A stretch of 36,211 nt of DNA from Candidatus Bathyarchaeota archaeon (GCA_002726865.1 PBSW01000044.1:1-36211), one strand, 5' to 3'; shown: positions 24,544 through 32,472, counted from the first letter of the stretch. A program made the numbers and translations. Notes: generated by a model not told the origin, from the letters alone.

Positions 24544-24867
24544 TCAACCTAATAAAACGTGCGCATAGGTTGTGCCTTGGCAGAGGCGCGTCTCGAGGTG
24601 CACCTCCTCCGACTCATAAAGCTGGTTTGCACCATAAATGACCCCTCTTTCTAATGATATATAGCATCTTGGGGCTATGATACTATTTTTCTGATCTCTG
24701 TTGATAACTGAGAAGATATAATTGAGTACCTTCTGGTCATCTCCTAAAACAGGATCGGTGAATCCCTTGGCTTCAAGCTTCGATGCATAACTTGAAGTTA
24801 GATCCACAAGCTAACTCTTCTTTAGCAGTTCTCCAAGCTTATCTGGGTTGTATTTTTTGAGTCTCAT
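24544..24867 (-). pseudogene. Unidentified gene interrupted by an in-frame TAG
   Basis: From ATG 24867 the minus strand reads MRLKKYNPDKLGELLKKS, then TAG (24813-24811), and in the same frame LVDLTSSYASKLEAKGFTD, NYIFSVINRDQ, IIAPRCYISLERG and ends at 24544. Both sides look like real protein, and a GTG four codons after... the TAG (24807) could restart translation of 87 residues. I do not recognise the family. Decay by one nonsense mutation is the simplest view; a truncated gene starting at GTG 24807 is the alternative. TAG is used as a normal stop by psmA, taw1 and others here, so general recoding of TAG is unlikely. Confidence 0.45.
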
Positions 24868-24975
24868 TCAATTCACAAAAAATTGTATCATTTTTTATCT
24901 AAACAGTGAGGATCTTCATCCCCATAGTTATGTTACTTTTATATCTTGAGGCGTGAGGAGTGATACCGTGATTGC

Positions 24976-25770
24976 ATGCCTATAATCACCCTCCTAACGG
25001 ACTATGGTATCAAGGACTCCTACGTCGCCGAGATAAAAGGAACCATCCTTAGAATCCTTCCCAATGCTACTATCGTCGACATCAGCCACGACATTGGGAA
25101 CTTCAGCATCGATGAGGGTGCATTTCATTTAGCACGGAGCGTCCCCCACTTTCCTGAGAATACCGTCCATGTCGGTGTTGTCGACCCCGGAGTCGGGAGT
25201 AGTCGAAAGGGAATATTCATCAAGACAAAGGGGGCGTGGCTCGTTGGCCCCGACAACGGCCTTCTTGCCCCTGCTGCTGAGCGCCTCGGCGTCGAGAATA
25301 TCTACGAGATCTCATACAGAGAGCTCCTTCCCGAAAAGATCTCGGACGTTTTCGATGGTCGGGACACATTTGGTCCCACAGGAGCCCTCCTCGCAAAAGG
25401 GGTGGACCCTGGACTGATCGGCCCCGAGATCAAAGACTATATCCGGATCCCCATGTACGTGCCGACCATAACGGATGACGGAGTCGAGGCTACCATCATC
25501 CACGTGGATGGATTTGGCAATATGGTGACAAACATTACGTATGATGTGCTGAACCGAATGGGAGTCAACGTTGACTCTGTCTTCGATGTTGAGATCTCGG
25601 GAAAAAAGTTAAAATTACCTTATGTGCGGAGATTCTCAGCAGTACCTGAGGGAGAGCTTCTGACCGTTGTTGCTGGAGGCGGTTACATGGAGTTTGCCGT
25701 CAATCAGGGTAACGCCCATAACCAGCTCGGCGTTGGGAAGGGCGAGAAGGTCCGTATCACCCTGAGGTAG
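24976..25770 (+). CDS. DUF62 family SAM hydrolase-like protein with altered triad
   Basis: Belongs to the SAM hydroxide adenosyltransferase / fluorinase-chlorinase superfamily, whose archaeal members split S-adenosylmethionine into adenosine and methionine with an Asp-Arg-His triad. The 264-residue protein has LLTDYGIKDSYVAEIKG, DISHDI, VVDPGVGSSRKG (D70, R77), VGPDNGLL and a C-terminal domain with DGFGNMVTNI and GGYMEFAVNQGNA. The expected HGRD motif reads FDGRDTFGP, so the triad histidine is Asp127. TATA-like acttttatatc near 24937-24947 implies a short leader. Activity on SAM therefore cannot be assumed; halide use is not suggested by anything visible. Confidence 0.9.
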   Translation: MPIITLLTDYGIKDSYVAEIKGTILRILPNATIVDISHDIGNFSIDEGAFHLARSVPHFPENTVHVGVVDPGVGSSRKGIFIKTKGAWLVGPDNGLLAPAAERLGVENIYEISYRELLPEKISDVFDGRDTFGPTGALLAKGVDPGLIGPEIKDYIRIPMYVPTITDDGVEATIIHVDGFGNMVTNITYDVLNRMGVNVDSVFDVEISGKKLKLPYVRRFSAVPEGELLTVVAGGGYMEFAVNQGNAHNQLGVGKGEKVRITLR

Positions 25771-25775
25771 GCTCT

Positions 25776-25937
25776 TTAGATTGGATCGTTTCCCTCGGCT
25801 TTATTCTTCCATTTTTCCAATGATAAATCCGAGACATTTTAGACTGCAGAGCCCCTCGCCTCGTTCTTAACAAATATTCTGGCGATTCCAAGGTTCTCTT
25901 TTAGATAATCGACTGGGAATAACGAAGCTGTGGAGAT
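25776..25937 (-). pseudogene. Short coding remnant, family unknown
   Basis: Minus-strand frame reads ISTASLFPVDYLKENLGIAR, IFVKNEARGSAV, then TAA (25841-25839), then NVSDLSLEKWKNKAEGNDPI and a stop at 25778-25776. Both halves look protein-like and share one frame, but there is no start codon in place and one internal stop, so this is probably the tail of a lost gene. The rest of the 503-base spacer 25771-26273 holds only a 63-codon basic open frame (25867-26058, minus) that overlaps this remnant and that I do not trust. Confidence 0.4.
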
Positions 25938-26273
25938 CTATAAGGATCATCTTCAGGTTTACTGTAGTCCTATTGACACGTGCTGAATGAAATAGTCTTA
26001 CCTTGGCCAATATCTTAATGATAATCCTCCGAACGCGTTGTTGTATTTTTTTAGTCATAATGATTTATTCGAGAACAATAGTTTTGCACCTTAATATCTC
26101 ATTAAAACGACGAAGCCTTGATTTTTTACACTCTAATGTAAATTTTTAAAGAATAATTTGTTACAAATGTCCTTATTACGATAAAGTCTTGGATAAAGTT
26201 TGATTTCTTAGAAATACCTACTAACTGTTCGGGAACCGTAAACCCCAAGATCAAAGTGTTAGTGAATACCTCT

Positions 26274-26603
26274 ATGCCAAACGGTCTCAATCATCGACAA
26301 GACGGAGGAAATCTCGGGAACTCCGAGAATGGGTGTAGTGAGGATTTAGATCCACTAGATGAATTATTCCAACTGGACAATATAATGTGTACAGCATTAG
26401 AAAAGGAGGCTCTGGTGCTTCTAACCCAACTGTTCCAAAATATAGAGGAATATTACGCGCTGCGGGGGCAGATCAATGATGTTATGGTAAAGGACCATGT
26501 CTTGAAGGATAGGATAAAAGGCCTCTTGGACTCCCTCATAAAGGGGCTGCTTATGGAGCAAATCTACCTGGGAAAAGAGTTTACTGGTGTTACCACCCTG
26601 TGA
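26274..26603 (+). CDS. Hypothetical small helical protein
   Basis: A 109-residue protein of unknown function. The N-terminal third is polar and Asn/Gly/Asp-rich and likely disordered; the rest is helical with hydrophobic repeats (LEKEALVLLTQLFQNIEEYYALRG, RIKGLLDSLIKGLLM). One or two cysteines, no known motif. The frame opens at GTG 26256; ATG 26274 is preferred but the evidence is weak. Codon use looks like real genes. It stands alone between gene-poor spacers. Confidence 0.55.
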   Translation: MPNGLNHRQDGGNLGNSENGCSEDLDPLDELFQLDNIMCTALEKEALVLLTQLFQNIEEYYALRGQINDVMVKDHVLKDRIKGLLDSLIKGLLMEQIYLGKEFTGVTTL

Positions 26604-26961
26604 ACCTAGATATTTCGCGCGTTATCACCATTCTTGGCTAACTTATGTCTTCTGAGTACCTCACCTTGGTCCTTCCCATGGGCTGACACTTTACGTAGCT
26701 GGGAGAGGTCTTCCTCAGCACTGGACTTTCAATGCGTTACCTCTTCTGAAGACAAAACATCGAGTGTAAAATAGCGTGAGAGAGAATCCTATAATCCTTA
26801 TTGTTGGATGAATCTATCTTGATTTGTGAACTTGGAGTCCATCTCAATGAAGCCTTTTTTATTTAGACCTCTTGATGTAACCTATCTATTTCATTGAATA
26901 GAGTTATCGATTCTCGATAAATATGTTTACTGAGATTGATGAAGGGTGTCTTTAAACTCTC
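26604..26961. other. Gene-poor spacer
   Basis: No convincing gene. A minus-strand open stretch at 26606-26728 (SAEEDLSQLRKVSAHGK...) has protein-like composition but no start codon and is preceded by a TGA; it may be a remnant. A CG-rich motif (ttcgcgcgtta, 26614-26624) lies near its left end. Confidence 0.35.
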
Positions 26962-27780
26962 TCATCCCTCGCTATCGTGGCCGTACAACGATTTGGAGTC
27001 GTGTGTTCCTTGGAAGGAGTAGTGTCCTGACATTAACCCTCCGTCTACAAGGAAAATTTGCCCAGTGATCCATTCTGCTTCACTTGTGCATAGAAAAAGA
27101 ACCATGTTGGCGATATCAGATGGGACCCCGATGCGCCCTAGTGGCACCTGTTCCAAATAGCTGGTTCTGTATGCCTCGGACAGATTGATCTCTCCTCTTT
27201 GCACGGGGACATCGATCAGCCCCGGAGCAACGGCATTGACATTAATCCCATGCTTGGCCAATTCCAAAGCTGCCACCTTTGTTAGCATATTCAAGCCTCC
27301 TTTGGATGAGCAATGGGGACCCGCTTTGAGTCTACCCATCACTGATGCAGCGGAGGATATGTTCACAATCTTACCCCCTCCCGTTTGAGCTATCATCCGT
27401 CGTCCGACGTGTTTGATAGTAAGAAACGGACCGGTGAGCTGGACCTCAATCTGCCTGTCCCAAGCCTCCCGCTCCATTTCAACAAGCAATTTGTGGACGC
27501 TAATACCTGCGTTGTTTATCAAGATATCAATCCGTCCAAAATGATTCTGAACCTTCTCCACCAAGGTTCTTACTTGGTCTTCCTCTGTTACATCGGCGTT
27601 TATCGATAGAGCCGTCCCCCCTGAGTTTACTATTTTATCCGCTGTTCTTTTTCCGGCCGAGTCGTTGATATCTGCGATTACCACCTTAGCCCCTTCAGCG
27701 GCGAATCTATTTGCTATGACTAATCCTATGCCGTTGCCCCCACCGGTCACAATGACTACTTTTCCGTTAAAGCGTTCCAT
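26962..27780 (-). CDS. SDR-family oxidoreductase lacking the catalytic tyrosine
   Basis: A 272-residue classical short-chain dehydrogenase by layout: cofactor motif TGGGNGIG (residues 12-19), acidic D37 after the second strand (IADIND, favouring NAD), NNAGI at 89-93, catalytic Ser143 in NISSAAS, and IDVP/VDGG near the end. The YxxxK motif is damaged: family members read like GPHYCASKGG, while this reads GPHCSSKGG, so Lys160 remains but the tyrosine codon before C157 is missing as a clean 3-base deletion. The Asn of the tetrad (VNLTG) is Gln114. Promoter: GTTATAAAA on the minus strand near 27818-27810. Substrate unknown; activity doubtful. Confidence 0.9.
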   Translation of the reverse strand: MERFNGKVVIVTGGGNGIGLVIANRFAAEGAKVVIADINDSAGKRTADKIVNSGGTALSINADVTEEDQVRTLVEKVQNHFGRIDILINNAGISVHKLLVEMEREAWDRQIEVQLTGPFLTIKHVGRRMIAQTGGGKIVNISSAASVMGRLKAGPHCSSKGGLNMLTKVAALELAKHGINVNAVAPGLIDVPVQRGEINLSEAYRTSYLEQVPLGRIGVPSDIANMVLFLCTSEAEWITGQIFLVDGGLMSGHYSFQGTHDSKSLYGHDSEG

Positions 27781-27823
27781 CCAGATTCATCCTTATATTT
27801 GCTGGAGTTTTTTTATAACATTA

Positions 27824-27835
27824 TTGCGTACGCAA
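27824..27835. promoter_or_regulatory. 12-bp palindrome upstream of the SDR promoter
   Basis: TTGCGTACGCAA is a perfect 12-bp palindrome that ends about 4 bases upstream of the TATA-like GTTATAAAA of the minus-strand SDR gene, in the position where archaeal activators or TFB-recruiting regulators bind. It may be an operator; the binding protein is unknown. Confidence 0.4.
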
Positions 27836-27995
27836 AATGGTTGTTCCACATAATTCAATAATTCCTCATTCGCTCAACACGGATGACGTGCAGGGTGTTC
27901 ACACGCACGCGAGCATGTAAAACATTGCACGCTATAATTAGATGTGATTTAAACTCAATTCTTATTTGTTCCTTCAATGAATACTATTGATCCTT

Positions 27996-28115
27996 ATGAG
28001 CCCTCGTACGGTCAGCTGCCCCGCGTGCGGCTATACTGCCAATATCCTGACCCGGCAGGGGAAGACTGAGCTCCGATGCCCTAAATGCAACAAGGATTTC
28101 TCAGTCTGGCAATGA
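27996..28115 (+). CDS. 39-residue zinc-ribbon protein
   Basis: A very short complete gene: ATG 27996 to TGA 28113-28115. It encodes MSPRTVSCPACGY..., then RCPKCNKDFSVWQ, with two CPxC knuckles spaced as in a rubredoxin-like or zinc-ribbon fold and nothing else. The regular C-x2-C spacing and lack of wasted residues argue that it is real. Comparable mini-ribbons in archaea have no known role. It converges on the deacylase gene, with 12 bases between the stops. Confidence 0.65.
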   Translation: MSPRTVSCPACGYTANILTRQGKTELRCPKCNKDFSVWQ

Positions 28116-28127
28116 AGAAATTGGGGG

Positions 28128-29924
28128 CTATATACTCCTTTTCACTACTTTTCCCGATGCTAAGCCCGTATACTCGCCTTTCTTCACTGCAGCGGTGCCG
28201 TTGACATAGACGTGCTCTATTCCCTCTGGGTATCGGCGAGTCTCAACAGGGTCTCCGGTGACCTTTAGACGGTCCCAGTCGAAAAGGACTATGTCGGCAT
28301 AGCTTCCCGGCGTTAGTGTACCCCTCCCCTTAAGGCAGTGCTGCCTCGCTGCAGTGGTGGACATCTTGTCAATTGCCTCTTCGAGGCTGAGAAGTTTGGT
28401 CTCCTTGACATAATGGATAAGAAACCCTGGGAAGCCACTGAAAGCGTTTATTCCAGGCATCCTATAGGGTGGCATCTCCTGCGTTCTTGTGTGATCAACG
28501 AGTCTTTGGTCAAGGCTTAGGCATCCTGCGGGATGTTTGAAAAAGAGGGCCCTGTAGGGCTTCCACGGAAAGTTGCCGCTTTCTGCAACCCCTACTGCTA
28601 CTCCTCGAGCGTGTGGATCCTCGCATACGAGGTCAAAGTAGGTTTGCAGCTTGGGTTTTTGGAGCTCCTCAGCTATGGTTCCCACTGTCTTGTTATTGTA
28701 ATCTCTGTTCTTGTGTTTTACGACCCAGAGGTTCTCTGCCCACTGGGGGTTGGTGTTGGGGTTATAGGCGAGGCGGATAAACCACTTTCCCCCTGAGATG
28801 GCGTCAATAACCTCCTTCCGGTAATCAGGGACCTTGAGCCACTCAGCAAAGGCCTCTCGGCTTCCCTGCTCCCTGAGCCACGGGGTGAGCAGGCTGCTGA
28901 GATAGGGCATGACCCCAAAGCCTGCAAAGATAAACCAGGGCATTGCGTCATAGGTAAGGTTGAGTCCCTCCTCCCTGGCGTCGTCGATGAACTGAAGGGT
29001 GGCCCTTATATTCATCTCCTCCATCATGTCGTTCCCCTCTGGGATAAGCCTCCACCCCGGAGTTAGGTGGGCAAGGTGGGTTGGGACACCGGTAATACGA
29101 CAGGTCTCTATGCTTTCAAGGATGCCATCCACCTTGTTACTCCGGGTATCACCAAATTTGACGTCCCGGCGCCTCCCCGTCCTCCTCCAGTGGGGGCAGT
29201 AAACAGAACCATCATACTCGTTGAGAACCTCTACGCAGGCGTTGATCTCATCTATATGGGCGTAGACGCTGGGATCGTAGTCAAGGCCACTGCTCATCCC
29301 AATACAGCCCTCGTCCATGGCATCCCGGATGAGCTTTTTCATCTCCCCAAGTTCCTCCTCGGTGCTGTGGCGCTTGTAGTCCTCTCCCATAACCCTGATC
29401 CTAACGGTGCCCTGACCTACTAGTGGAGCCATATTTAAGCTAATTCCGATCGACTCAATCCTTTCGAACCACTCCCCCATTGTGTTCCAGTCCACGGTCC
29501 AGCCGTATTTCTCAGCCATGATCTCGTTAACCTTGTCCCGAGAGTAGAGCTGCTTCTCCGGGTAGTACTTATGGGGCTCGATCTTTTGGATGTGATCTCT
29601 GGCGAGGCCAGGGAGGCCGATCATGTTCCCGATTGGGGCAGCGGAGCCCCCGCACTGGCCCCCAACGAAGGTGGTAATACCCTGCATAATGTAGCTGTTC
29701 AGCCTCGGATAAAACAAGATGGTGTGATCGCTGTGGCTATGGGCGTCGATCCATCCCGGGGAGGCGATGAGTCCCTCAGCATTAACTACCTCTGCAGCAT
29801 CCCCCTTCACCTCTCCAAGCGAAGTGATCCTGTCGCCCATGACCCCAATGGAACCAGTGTAGCTTTCCCTCCCGGTCCCGTCGACAATACGGGCGTTCTC
29901 GATCAGAATATCATGATCAGACAT
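28128..29924 (-). CDS. N-acyl-D-amino-acid deacylase family amidohydrolase
   Basis: Metal-dependent hydrolase of the D-aminoacylase group, removing acyl groups from N-acyl-D-amino acids or hydrolysing similar amides. The 598-residue protein has the amidohydrolase start ILIENARIVDGTGRE, the metal motif WIDAHSHSDHT, GMSSGLDYDPS, THLAHLTPG, and the terminal region RGTLTPGSYADIVLFDWD that closes the composite beta-sandwich. Length suits the longer members. TATA-like TAATAAATAT (minus, about 29956-29947) precedes the ATG at 29924. Dihydropyrimidinase-like activity on other amides is possible. It starts the catabolic part of the window, and a dead relative lies directly upstream. Confidence 0.9.
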   Translation of the reverse strand: MSDHDILIENARIVDGTGRESYTGSIGVMGDRITSLGEVKGDAAEVVNAEGLIASPGWIDAHSHSDHTILFYPRLNSYIMQGITTFVGGQCGGSAAPIGNMIGLPGLARDHIQKIEPHKYYPEKQLYSRDKVNEIMAEKYGWTVDWNTMGEWFERIESIGISLNMAPLVGQGTVRIRVMGEDYKRHSTEEELGEMKKLIRDAMDEGCIGMSSGLDYDPSVYAHIDEINACVEVLNEYDGSVYCPHWRRTGRRRDVKFGDTRSNKVDGILESIETCRITGVPTHLAHLTPGWRLIPEGNDMMEEMNIRATLQFIDDAREEGLNLTYDAMPWFIFAGFGVMPYLSSLLTPWLREQGSREAFAEWLKVPDYRKEVIDAISGGKWFIRLAYNPNTNPQWAENLWVVKHKNRDYNNKTVGTIAEELQKPKLQTYFDLVCEDPHARGVAVGVAESGNFPWKPYRALFFKHPAGCLSLDQRLVDHTRTQEMPPYRMPGINAFSGFPGFLIHYVKETKLLSLEEAIDKMSTTAARQHCLKGRGTLTPGSYADIVLFDWDRLKVTGDPVETRRYPEGIEHVYVNGTAAVKKGEYTGLASGKVVKRSI

Positions 29925-30108
29925 GTTGATGGAAATTGTTTCACCCGATATTTATTACTAGGTGTCTTGAATATCCCATCCCCAACAACGTACTTGTGGA
30001 AAATGTTTTCTACTCAACTAGCATCTCTTGATAGGGACTGTTATATTGGATCTACTCCCCTTCTGAGGCACTGTGTTCCAAATTGGTAAAGTTGTACAGA
30101 TTAGCGAT

Positions 30109-30390
30109 TGGGTCTTTCCGGTCGATAACGATTGCATCAAAGACATAAGCAAGATAATAAAACTCAATGCGAAAACCTCAACATACAGAGTCATTGACGC
30201 CTAGAACAAGATAGTGATGCCAGGCCTATGAGACGAGAACCGCCACGCTGACTATGCCCTCCTCTGGAGCCTAGGATACTACAACATGCACTTAGACCAG
30301 CTCACAACACCTCTATGCTGAAGGCTCAACTGAGTGGTTGTGGCCTACCGGGGTAATCCTCACGGCTCTGTAGCGCCTTATGTTTAGGAT
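30109..30390 (+). pseudogene. Decayed N-terminal part of an amidohydrolase
   Basis: Plus-strand reading gives DNDCIKDISKIIKL, YRVIDA, TAG, NKIVMPGL, TGA, DENRHADYALLWSLGYYNM HLDQLTT, then a shift of frame to LYAEGSTEWLWPTGV. This is the amidohydrolase N-terminus: short beta-sandwich strand, rVIDA..KIVMPGLvd-H-H (the first metal motif, here with the first His as Asn), followed by the helix of the barrel. Two stops, at least one frameshift and absence of the rest show a dead gene. It is the same superfamily as the neighbouring deacylase but closer in wording to cytosine-deaminase/chlorohydrolase-like members. Limits are approximate. Confidence 0.65.
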
Positions 30391-30410
30391 AACTTGAAAC
30401 CACGCGTGCG

Positions 30411-30470
30411 AAGGTATGGGGGTTTGCGCGCGATTGAACCTCCCCAGAAAGTTATTTGAAGCTTAAAAAC
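30411..30470 (+). promoter_or_regulatory. Promoter region of the acyl-CoA dehydrogenase gene
   Basis: Two CG-rich blocks, cacgcgtgcg (30411-30420, containing palindrome CACGCGTG) and tttgcgcgcga (30423-30433), stand just upstream of a TATA-like gcttaaaaac (30461-30470) placed about 28 bases before the ATG. The layout suggests an almost leaderless mRNA with possible regulator sites; AAGGA at 30483-30487 could also act as a ribosome-binding site. Confidence 0.45.
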
Positions 30471-30493
30471 ATCCTTATCAACAAGGATATTAA

Positions 30494-31639
30494 ATGAACT
30501 TCGAACTCACAGAGGAGCAAGAAGAGATCAAGCAGGCTGTCAGGGAGTTCGCTGAGAAGGAGTTCACTCCCGAGCTGGCCCGGGAGTACGACCGGAAGGA
30601 GGAGTTCCCTATGGAACTCTACAGGAAGGCAGCCCAGCTTGGATTCATCGGTCTCCACTTTGACGAAGAATACGGGGGCCAGGGCTACGGCCTTACTGAG
30701 CTTTGCCTTTGTATCGAGGAGCTCTGTCGGGCTGACTCTACCCTTGGCACCTCGATCCTCATCGGCTCCTTTGGGAGCGACATGATCCATATGTTTGGCA
30801 CCGAATGGCAGATGCGAAAGTACCTTCCAAAGGTTATTTCCGGAGATTGGATATCCTCCGGGGCATTCACCGAGCCAGCCCGGGGCAGCGATATCACCAT
30901 GGTCGATACTACGGCGGCTAAAGATGAAGATGGATATGTTGTCAACGGTTCCAAGACCCTCATAAGCAATGCCCCCATCGCCGACTTTGGGGTCATCCTC
31001 TGCCAGACCGACCCCGGGGTTCAGCATCGGGGGAGTAGCCTCCTTGTTTTAGACAAAGGGATCCCTGGCTTCGACAGTAATCCGATCCACGGCAAGATGG
31101 GAATAAGGGCATCCCTAATAGGGGAGTACTCATTCAGCGATGTCAGGGTGCCTACCGAGGCCCTCGTCGGTGTCGAGAACATGGGATTTTACCACACCCT
31201 CGAGTTTCTCGATGTGGGGAGAGTCGCCGTCTCTGCCCAGGTCGTAGGGATGGCCCAGGGAGCCCTGGACAGGGCCCTCGCCTACGCCAAGGAGAGGAGG
31301 CAGTTCGACCGCCCCCTCACCGATTTCCAAGCCATCCAACATAAGATCGCCGATATTGCTACTAACATCGAGGCCGCCCGGTTAATGACCTACAAGGCCG
31401 CCTGGCACATTGACAAGGGGAGAATCATCCCAAAGTGGAGCTGCATGGCCAAGAACTTTGCAACAGTAGCCGCTGGCCGCAGCGTTTCCGAAGCCCTCCA
31501 AATTTTCGGCGGATACGGCTACATATCGGAGTATGACATAGAGCGCATCTATAGGGATGTCAGGGTTACCGAAATCTACGAAGGCACCACAGAGATCCAA
31601 AAGAACATGGTCGCAAGATTCCTAATACGGGGAGAATGA
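30494..31639 (+). CDS. Acyl-CoA dehydrogenase
   Basis: First oxidation step of acyl-CoA degradation, FAD-dependent. The 381-residue protein has the full family pattern: FELTEEQEEIKQAVREFAEKE at the N-terminus, the FAD-binding signature GAFTEPARGSD, the second signature QIFGGYGYISEYDIERIYRD and the catalytic-base loop IYEGTTEIQKN with its glutamate. It needs electron-transfer flavoprotein, which is not in the window. Convergent with enoyl-CoA hydratase, so the three beta-oxidation enzymes form one neighbourhood on two strands. Chain-length preference (short/branched versus long) is not readable. Confidence 0.95.
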   Translation: MNFELTEEQEEIKQAVREFAEKEFTPELAREYDRKEEFPMELYRKAAQLGFIGLHFDEEYGGQGYGLTELCLCIEELCRADSTLGTSILIGSFGSDMIHMFGTEWQMRKYLPKVISGDWISSGAFTEPARGSDITMVDTTAAKDEDGYVVNGSKTLISNAPIADFGVILCQTDPGVQHRGSSLLVLDKGIPGFDSNPIHGKMGIRASLIGEYSFSDVRVPTEALVGVENMGFYHTLEFLDVGRVAVSAQVVGMAQGALDRALAYAKERRQFDRPLTDFQAIQHKIADIATNIEAARLMTYKAAWHIDKGRIIPKWSCMAKNFATVAAGRSVSEALQIFGGYGYISEYDIERIYRDVRVTEIYEGTTEIQKNMVARFLIRGE

Positions 31640-31662
31640 TCCCTTATCCCCTTCTTTCATAT

Positions 31663-31676
31663 AAAAAAAAGAAAAA
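31663..31676 (-). terminator. T-rich terminator behind the enoyl-CoA hydratase gene
   Basis: On the minus strand, directly after the stop of the hydratase gene, CTTTTTC is followed by TTTTTTTT (31670-31663). Oligo-T tracts without stem-loops are the usual intrinsic terminators in archaea. Confidence 0.5.
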
Positions 31677-31677
31677 G

Positions 31678-32472
31678 TTACTTTCCCTTAAACTTGGGCT
31701 TCCGCCTTTCGAAGAAAGCTGAAATCCCCTCAATGATGTCCTCGGTCTCAGCCAGGGTCCCGAAGGAGGCAGCTTCCATCTTGAGGCCCTTTTCGAGCGA
31801 GAGCTGACTCCCTAAGTTCATCACTCGCTTCGCGACCTTCAAGGCAACTGGAGGCCCTGCAGCCAGTCTTTTCGCAAGGGCCTCTGCCTCCTCGTAGAGG
31901 TTGTCCAGAGGCACCACCTTGTGGACGAGACCAATCCTAAAAGCATTTTCCGCGGACATCCTGTCACCGAGGAATACCATCTCCTTCGCCCTCCCGAGCC
32001 CAATCAACCTGCTAAGCCTTTGAGTTCCACCCCAACCCGGGATAATCCCCAAGTTCACTTCGGGGCTCCCCAACTGCGCTGACTCTGACACCACCCTAAA
32101 GTCACAGGCTAGGACGATCTCGAGGGCCCCGCCAAGACAGAAGCCGTGAATGGCCGCAATGAACGGCTTGGGGGACGCCTCGATCCTGTCCATGAGTCTC
32201 TGCCCCCTTTCTGAGGTTGCAATAGCTCCCTCTGGGCTCAGATCCGAAAAGATGGTGAGATCTGCACCCGCGCTAAAGCCCCTGTCTCCATCACCCTTAA
32301 GGATAATGCACCTTACCTCATCATCAGCGTCGACCTTTTCGACAGCTGCTGAGACCTCGTCAATCATCTCGAGGTTGAAGGCATTCATTCGTCCAGGACG
32401 ATTTAGGGTGATCCAAAAGATCCTGTCCTTTTTCTCAGTTAGTATCGTATCGTAACGGGATTTCTTAGCCAT
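31678..32472 (-). CDS. Enoyl-CoA hydratase
   Basis: Hydrates trans-2-enoyl-CoA to 3-hydroxyacyl-CoA (crotonase superfamily). The 264-residue protein has NRPGRMNAFNLEM, the oxyanion-hole segment GFSAGADLT and IHGFCLGGALEIVLACD, with the two catalytic glutamates visible in GGALE and LGSPEVNLGIIPGWGGTQRL. The C-terminal FFERRKPKFKGK is typical. It overlaps the upstream 3-hydroxyacyl-CoA dehydrogenase gene by 8 bases, so the two are one operon catalysing consecutive steps. Confidence 0.95.
   Translation of the reverse strand: MAKKSRYDTILTEKKDRIFWITLNRPGRMNAFNLEMIDEVSAAVEKVDADDEVRCIILKGDGDRGFSAGADLTIFSDLSPEGAIATSERGQRLMDRIEASPKPFIAAIHGFCLGGALEIVLACDFRVVSESAQLGSPEVNLGIIPGWGGTQRLSRLIGLGRAKEMVFLGDRMSAENAFRIGLVHKVVPLDNLYEEAEALAKRLAAGPPVALKVAKRVMNLGSQLSLEKGLKMEAASFGTLAETEDIIEGISAFFERRKPKFKGK

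Noticed and set aside
25867..26058. 63-codon basic minus-strand frame
   Set aside because: It overlaps a different, more protein-like remnant frame and ends without a recognisable domain; composition looks like translated AT-rich spacer.
29571..30089. 172-codon plus-strand frame opposite the deacylase
   Set aside because: Most of it is antisense to the conserved metal-binding N-terminus of the deacylase gene on the other strand.
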